NCBI GenBank assembly: GCA_950295325.1 | Contig: OX485807.1 | Coordinates: 8,213,001-8,277,000 of the forward strand | Source of the DNA: Polytrichum commune | Taxonomy: Eukaryota > Streptophyta > Polytrichopsida > Polytrichales > Polytrichaceae | Direction: 5' to 3' | Length of the DNA: 64,000 nt | Part shown: positions 58,702-64,000 of the stretch, one piece after another | Numbering within the stretch: position 1 is the stretch's first letter | Layout: every line of letters begins with the position of its first letter | Program-made: the position numbers and the translations under genes | The notes under the pieces: generated by a model | Told to the model about the DNA's origin: nothing | The model's database searches: none | What the model saw: only the letters and a program-made list of their open reading frames with translations

Positions 58702-59235
58702 GGGCCACTTCACAAATGAGCCAAGAGCTGTGACCACAAAATCGTGAAAGCTTAAAAGAAGTGTCCAAAGGATGTCCAAAGGATGTCCCAAGACACTTCC
58801 AAAATCATGTAGTATGACCACAAGTCGTCAAGTGTAGTGTGGAAGTCATATGTGACCAATCCTTAATCAAAGGCTATTTCAATGAAATTTCTATTCATGC
58901 CGGATCCTCACACATGATAGTAATATATATTCGTTCGTGAGATTTCAGAGCGCCATGGTCTCCCGGTTTTATGTTAGGCCTACTACCTCCAAGAGGTGGT
59001 TTTTGATAATAGTCAAAGTGACCATGAAACATGATCCATTTTGAAGCCATGTAGGAATCCATGTGGACTTTGCACCCACCTTGCATTCACTTACGCCGTT
59101 GGTCCCTCAAGCGTAGAGTGAAGTGAACTTGTTTTCCTTCAAGTGAACTTGTATGTATGCATCCGTGTTTTCCACCAATGAGAGTGGTCGAAGTGCAATG
59201 GTCACGGGCCCTCAGTCTCGTGTGTGAAGTGGCCC
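58702..59235 (+). mobile_element. Tourist-like MITE family B, copy 4 (best preserved)
   Basis: A 534-bp element with ends GGGCCACTTCACAAATGAGC and the inverted CTCGTGTGTGAAGTGGCCC; the TIR continues through a CCGTGACCA-type word to about 38 bp. Flanks are CTA (58699-58701) and TTA (59236-59238), a one-base difference from a perfect 3-bp TSD. It lies only about 2.5 kb upstream of the ZF-HD start codon, the closest transposon to that gene. Confidence 0.85.
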
Positions 59236-59282
59236 TTACGTTGTAGACGGCGAAGGAACCATTCCGATGTTTTCCTGTTCTC

Positions 59283-59336
59283 ACATACATACATACACAC
59301 ACACATGCATGCATGCATGCATACATACATACATAC
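59283..59336. repeat. Compound CATA/CA/TGCA microsatellite
   Basis: CATA units, then a CA tract, then CATG units, then CATA units again, in about 54 bases. Confidence 0.9.
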
Positions 59337-59508
59337 TCTCTTTATGCCCGAGTCTCCAGTAGTAAATACAATATGCTCATCTCTCCTCGTTCTCCCGCTC
59401 GTTCTCTTGTTTTTTCTTGCTGCTCGCCACCTTTTGCTCCCTATTTCCCAGGTGCGTGATGAGTGACGTGCTCCCCCCCGGCCCGCACGCTTTCGCCTCG
59501 CAATTCAT

Positions 59509-59590
59509 TTCTCTTCTCTTCTCTTCTCTTCTCTCGCCGCAGCAGCAGCGGTGCCAAATTGGCAACCAGCAGCAGCAGCAGCAGCAGCAG
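59509..59590. repeat. (TTCTC)n and (CAG)n microsatellites
   Basis: TTCTC units at about 59509-59533 and a CAG tract at 59567-59590. Further CAG clusters occur at about 59824-59878. Confidence 0.9.
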
Positions 59591-59917
59591 GACTCGTGAG
59601 AGTTCACTTGCTACATAGTCGGTCGGAACCTACGTGTGGTGGAATATTAGGGGCATCTTAATACACATTCACTTACTAGCAGTCGGATGTTAGGGAGGGA
59701 GGCAGGGAGGGAGGGAGAGGTAAGGTAAGGTAAGTTAAGTTAAGTTAAGGTGTGTGTGTGTCTGTGTGTGCGTTGGGGTGTCAGAGGGTTGAATTTGTGT
59801 AGGGGTGTTGACAAAGGAGGGTAGCAGCAGCAATCAGGGCGCAAAGCTCAAGGACACCGCAGCAGCAGCAGCAGCAGAGGTGGCAGAACTGAAAGGAGAG
59901 TGTTGACAGGAAAGAGA

Positions 59918-60013
59918 AAGAGAGAGGGTGAGGGAGAGAGAGGGTGAGGGAGAGAGAGGGAGAGAGAGAGGGAGAGAGAGAGGTGGCTCCTGCTGCCTGC
60001 CTGCCTGCCTGCC
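59918..60013. repeat. GA-rich and GCCT microsatellites
   Basis: GAGAGAGGG-type purine repeats at about 59918-59982 followed by GCCT units to about 60013. Confidence 0.85.
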
Positions 60014-60353
60014 ATCCATCCGGCCCCAGCTCCTTGGTGCCTGCACTCATCAGCTTCGTTCTTCATTGCTGTCGGTCTCCCGGCCGGAGGGGGGAGGGAG
60101 GTGGTTTAGAATTAGGAGGGGGCCTGGGGGCCTGCAGCAGGCTGCCATCATTAGTCCTGAGTCGACCCCAGCTGTCGGAGCTTAACTTACCTTTCATGGG
60201 TGTCGGATAGTACTCAACCCCACCGCGCGCACTAAGCCCCCAGAGACACATTGAGGTGGATGAGATTCACGAATCTTGTGGTGGGGGGATGAGACTCACC
60301 AGCTTCTCTGCAAGGATCGGAGCTGCGCAGTCTGGGTGGGGCAGGTTGCAGCA

Positions 60354-60408
60354 AGCAGGCAGGCAGGCAGGCACAGAGGGAGGGAGGGAGGGAGGGAGGG
60401 AGGGAGGG
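60354..60408. repeat. (GGCA)n and (GGGA)n microsatellites
   Basis: About five GGCA units followed by eight GGGA units, with G-runs spaced every four bases on the plus strand. Confidence 0.92.
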
Positions 60409-61802
60409 ATTCGGAGCGCCTTTGATTCGGAGGGAAGTTTTGGGTAGTGGTGCTTTTCCAGGGAAAGTGGGGAGCTTGCTTCCGGCCGCTGCTTGCCAAA
60501 GCTAGTCTACCTTTTGTGCCTTGAGCCTTGTTCGTGGTATCATCTCATCTTCGACAAGCAGGTTTGTAGTCTATGCCTCTCATCTTCTCTCTTCTTCACC
60601 TCAGAGTTGAGTTGAGGGGCCTTTGTCAGGTGCCACCTTTCTGTTCCTGTTGCCTGCCTGGCCCCTTCGATCGTGCACCACCTTCGATCCCCAATTTGAC
60701 GTTCTTCCAATTCATCTCAACTCTAGCTGCTTCACTCATTGCGCATTGGGTGTGGAGACATGCGTGGATTGTGTGTGTGATAGGCTGGTGCTCTGGTAGT
60801 GCGTTGGAGGTGAAATCTCACACAACCAAACACACACGAAGAGAGAGGGAGGAAACTGGGTATTTACCCTTGCAATAGCCCTGAACCCGTAATGGTGTAT
60901 TTTTGCTTCTCAGAGGATGCTTGCATTGCAGATTCAGCGCCGGTGGTGTATGCATATGCGCATCTTTGCACCTCTGAGGTAGTAATGGGTTATAGGAATC
61001 AGCTCACGGCAAGTTTCAAGGGCTCAATTGGATTTCGGCAGCCTTGGGTTTCTTGACAAAGCTTTGCGATGATTCTGGACCGATTCCATGTTCGTGATCT
61101 ACTTGTAGCAGTCTACCAATGCTTGTGTGAAATTGATCGCTTTTAAGTACATGCTACCAGCAGAAATTTGTGGGACCGTTGCGTCCTGGTGATCTGAGGC
61201 AAAGAGTTTTGTTTGAAGACTCCCCTCCTCTCCTCCCACTCTAACTCTATCTACAAATGCTTGCCGTCTCAGCAGGTGCAGCCATTGATCCTATCCTGCG
61301 TCCCCTAGGTCTGGCTGCCCATCGATGATTCCGCCGGGGCTCATACTGTTCTCACTCTCTTTCTGTCAGACACGTAATTGAACGCCGGCCGATCGTGGCC
61401 CTCGTCCACATTGCGCCGGGGAAGCTCCAGCAGCCCACCAATTCTCCCTCCGATATTACACCACTGAGTTTCCTCCCAAGTTCCAGCTTCTGGCACTCTT
61501 GTCTCTTGCCGGTGGCAGATTTGGGGAGCAGTTATGAGGTTGAGTGTTGTGGTACTCGTATGCTGCTGTTGAGGGTTAGGCTTGGGACATCATCATCATC
61601 ATCATCATCGCCGCCGCCGGAGGCAGGCGGGCGCGAGCAGTAGGGTGGCCGAAGAGGGTATGGTCAGATTGCACTCTCGCCGTCCGAACAGCGAAGAATT
61701 GCAACTAGTGGAGCGCGAAGGAGGAGCGGAGGAGAGGACTGAAGGGAGGTCATGTGGTGGGGCGGGGATAATTAGGCGGGGCAGGAGGAGGACAGACGAG
61801 AG

Positions 61803-62879
61803 ATGGATTTGGCAGGATCGCAGGAGAGCAGCGAGGAGAAGCCCAGGTCACCACCGCAACAGCAGCAGCATCCGCATCCACATCCGTATCCACATTCGCA
61901 ACCGCATCCCACCATTATGCCCGCACCCACACCCACACCGGTGCCAACTCCCACCGCCATGCCGCCCCCACCAGCAGGTGCGGTTCTCACCTTCTCCTCT
62001 GCTGCTGCTGATGCGACTCCCAACTTCCCGGTACCCGCACCCGCAGCAACTGTGAGCTCGCAACAAGAGCCGAAGCTGAAACTTGCGACGAGCGGGAATG
62101 GGGGCGCGTCGCCTTTGCAGCAGCAGCAGGCCGCGGAGGCCAGGGAGATCCTACGCTTGAATGCTCCTCAGCAGCAGACTGCAGCATCGTCAGCGAAGAT
62201 TGCCAGACCTGGATTGGTGCGGTACCGCGACTGCCAGAGGAACCATGCGGCCACCATCGGCGGCCACGCGCTGGACGGGTGCGGGGAGTTCATGCCGGGA
62301 GGGCCGGACGGGAGTCCCAACGCGCTTCGCTGCGCGGCTTGCGACTGTCACCGCAATTTCCACCGTCTCGAAGCGGAGGGGGAGCCTCCGCTGTGCGAGT
62401 GCCGTCGCGCGAAGCGGCCCGCATTGGCATTGGCGGGCCCGAGCTCGCTGGCGGGCGGTGTCGGGATACCACAGCAGCAACAGCAGCTCGTCGCGGCATC
62501 GCCAGCCACGCCCGCGACGGCGATGACGATGACCACACTGGCACTAGCCACGCCCGCGACGGCCATGCAGCAGCAGCAGTATCAGCAGGCGCGGGGCCCG
62601 GCGATGGCATTGAGTGGCGGACCGGCTAGCAGCGATGAGCAGGAGGGCGGGATGAGCGCGCACGGCGGCTCGCCGTCGGCCATGAAGAAGCGGTTCCGCA
62701 CCAAATTCACGGGTGAGCAGAAAGATAAGATGTGCGCGTTCGCTGACAAGCTGGGATGGCGGATGCAGAAGCACGATGAGGCCGCCGTGCAGGAGTTTTG
62801 TGCCAGTGTGGGGGTAAAGCGACATGTGCTCAAGGTCTGGATGCACAACAACAAACACACCTTGGGGAAGAAGCCATAG
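61803..62879 (+). CDS. ZHD: Zinc-finger homeodomain (ZF-HD) transcription factor
   Basis: Single-exon gene of 358 aa encoding a plant-specific nuclear transcription factor. The N-terminal third (about 17-80) is low complexity: polyglutamine, alternating His-Pro (23-36) and Pro-Thr repeats. The ZF-HD dimerisation finger spans about 138-191 with the signature YRDCQRNHAA..GGHALDGCGEFMPGG and metal ligands Cys144, His148, His155, Cys160, Cys177, Cys180, His183 and His187. A Q/A-rich linker follows. The homeodomain occupies about 295-356 (KKRFRTKFT start; recognition helix with Trp346 and the ZHD-typical WMHNNKH). The C terminus ends shortly after, as is usual. Lack of introns in the coding region is typical of ZHD genes. 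MIF mini-proteins keep only the finger; this one has both domains and is a full ZHD. In angiosperms these factors regulate floral, vascular and stress programmes; the exact role here is unknown. Confidence 0.95.
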   Translation: MDLAGSQESSEEKPRSPPQQQQHPHPHPYPHSQPHPTIMPAPTPTPVPTPTAMPPPPAGAVLTFSSAAADATPNFPVPAPAATVSSQQEPKLKLATSGNGGASPLQQQQAAEAREILRLNAPQQQTAASSAKIARPGLVRYRDCQRNHAATIGGHALDGCGEFMPGGPDGSPNALRCAACDCHRNFHRLEAEGEPPLCECRRAKRPALALAGPSSLAGGVGIPQQQQQLVAASPATPATAMTMTTLALATPATAMQQQQYQQARGPAMALSGGPASSDEQEGGMSAHGGSPSAMKKRFRTKFTGEQKDKMCAFADKLGWRMQKHDEAAVQEFCASVGVKRHVLKVWMHNNKHTLGKKP

Positions 62880-64000
62880 ACACACACTCACACACAATCT
62901 CACCAACCTCTCCCCAAACCATCATCGTCACCATTATTCTTCCGAAGAGCAGGGAGGTTTTATTCCCCCCTCCCCTCTCTCTCCCTATCTCTCTCTCTCT
63001 CTCTCTGTGCCGGACCTGCGCACCTTCATGCATCTTGTCACTCAGTGTGACCCATCGATAGTGCCCACCTCCGAGAGACCGCGATTCACCGTCACCGCAC
63101 AGCCACAGAGAGACGATCGATTGATCTCAAAATAAGCGCGGCCGCGTCCGCATGCATGCAGCAGGGGGGCCTTGTACGCTAACACCAATTCGACAATAAG
63201 ATCTTGTATTTCCCCTTCCGCAGCATCTCCACAGCATCATTACCCTAGCCGTAGCACCCGAGGAGACAAGGCACACAGACAGACAGACGGACGGACCGAC
63301 AGCAGGCAGCAGGGTTACGGGTTAGGTGAGCTTCCACCGGATTCTTCCAAGCTTCAATTGCAACACCAACAACCATGGAACCTGCTACATCCTGCCAGAT
63401 GCTGGCAAGATGACGAAGAGTCCTAATTTCTCCGTCTCTGTGTAAAGTACGAAGATGATCACCTAATACCCCGCGGTTCCTTCTTCCCTTGGACCGCGAT
63501 AAACCCTGCAGCAACCGTGTAGCATGAGAGACTTGTAGAAGCCGATGAGGTTTGTTAGGTACATTGCTGTATCGATGATGTCCCCAAGTCTGCGACTGAA
63601 TTTTTGGGAAGTCATTCGCAGACGAGTGGCCGGGGTTGCCCTGGAAGCATAACTTGTAGTTTAGAGCCGACATTACCATTTGGCGCTGTGTACGATGATA
63701 GATGTTTGTGTACCTCGATTGCCCTTGCTCAATCTTGCTGATGATGATGCTTCAGCAGCAGCAGCATCAGGAGCTAGTAGTCATGTAACCTTGCGATCAT
63801 GATCACACGTTGTATCTAGATTACCCACCAATTTTTTTTTGCTGCTCATGTGCATGCGGGGGCGACCCCAGTTGGAATCACTCGCTCATAATTATCAATC
63901 TCCCGTCATTTGCCACTCTACCGGAAATTGCTTCCTCCAATTTCTTCTTCCCTGCCAATCCTCCCAACTTTCGGCACCTCCACCCTTCACTGTCTTCTTT
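62880..64000 (+). other. 3' region of the ZF-HD gene and downstream sequence
   Basis: Begins with CA- and CT-rich tracts (62973-63006 is CT-rich). An AATAAG word at about 63195-63200 could serve as a polyadenylation signal. Frames at 63172-63679 on both strands lack any family motif and are likely UTR. CAG words cluster at about 63753-63770. No second gene is visible before the window ends. Confidence 0.4.

Larger units (their letters stand above)
59239..61802 (+). promoter_or_regulatory. Promoter and long leader region of the ZF-HD gene
   Basis: From about 59400 the composition shifts to GC-rich sequence full of microsatellites, the usual context of a plant regulatory gene start. Transcription start cannot be fixed by eye. 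A leader intron is possible: CAAGCAG followed by GTTTGTAGT near 60561 resembles a donor, and TCTCAGCAG near 61275 an acceptor, with T-rich sequence between. Several short upstream ATG frames exist (for example 60256-60447, 60573-60878 and 61582-62055, the last overlapping the main start in another frame), which could limit translation if transcribed. All of this is inference. Confidence 0.4.

Noticed and set aside
62161-62629. Several long frames on both strands inside the ZF-HD exon
   Set aside because: GC-rich, CAG-rich coding sequence keeps other frames open by chance; only the 61803 frame encodes the finger and homeodomain.

Overview
This window is nuclear DNA from a land plant. The reasons are a plant-specific zinc-finger homeodomain (ZF-HD) gene, a phi-class glutathione S-transferase split by GT-AG introns, a plant-type GT61 glycosyltransferase, plant tRNA-Ser genes, and classic plant miniature transposons (a Stowaway, Tourist-like PIF/Harbinger elements and a pogo/Emigrant-like element). 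Only four protein genes can be supported in 64 kb, so this is a gene-poor, repeat-rich part of what is probably a large genome. I cannot fix the species. Nothing excludes a fern, lycophyte or bryophyte, and nothing proves it.

Layout. 1-3.6 kb: AT-rich repeat debris, one A-family repeat and a decayed tRNA-Asp. 3.67-5.55 kb: the GST gene (+ strand, three exons). 8.0-9.4 kb: an intronless GT61 gene (- strand). 10.9-11.4 kb: a RAMP4/SERP1 gene (- strand, 68 aa). 15.3-15.7 kb: a GC-rich island with promoter-like motifs but no recognisable gene. 17-59 kb: a long transposon graveyard with two identical tRNA-Ser(AGA) genes (20.8 and 29.0 kb) and no convincing protein gene. 59.3-63.9 kb: GC-rich sequence with many microsatellites, forming the promoter and leader, single coding exon and 3' region of the ZF-HD gene.

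The main content is the mobile DNA. At least a dozen families can be delimited by terminal inverted repeats (TIRs), often with target-site duplications (TSDs). Three families (B, C, M) have GGG...CCC ends beside TAA/TTA, the PIF/Harbinger signature. Family E (about 374 bp, TA-flanked) was itself a target: one copy carries an 898-bp Emigrant/pogo-like element, and another carries both a Stowaway and a 504-bp element with an intact 8-bp TSD. Removing the insertions restores family E length in both cases. The most striking single structure is a perfect 81-bp inverted repeat with a 5-nt spacer at 43150-43316; older, diverged copies lie elsewhere in the window.

The four protein genes have unrelated cellular roles (detoxification, Golgi glycosylation, ER translocon stress, transcription) and form no operon-like unit. 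I found no CRISPR array, rRNA, or intact transposase or reverse transcriptase gene.
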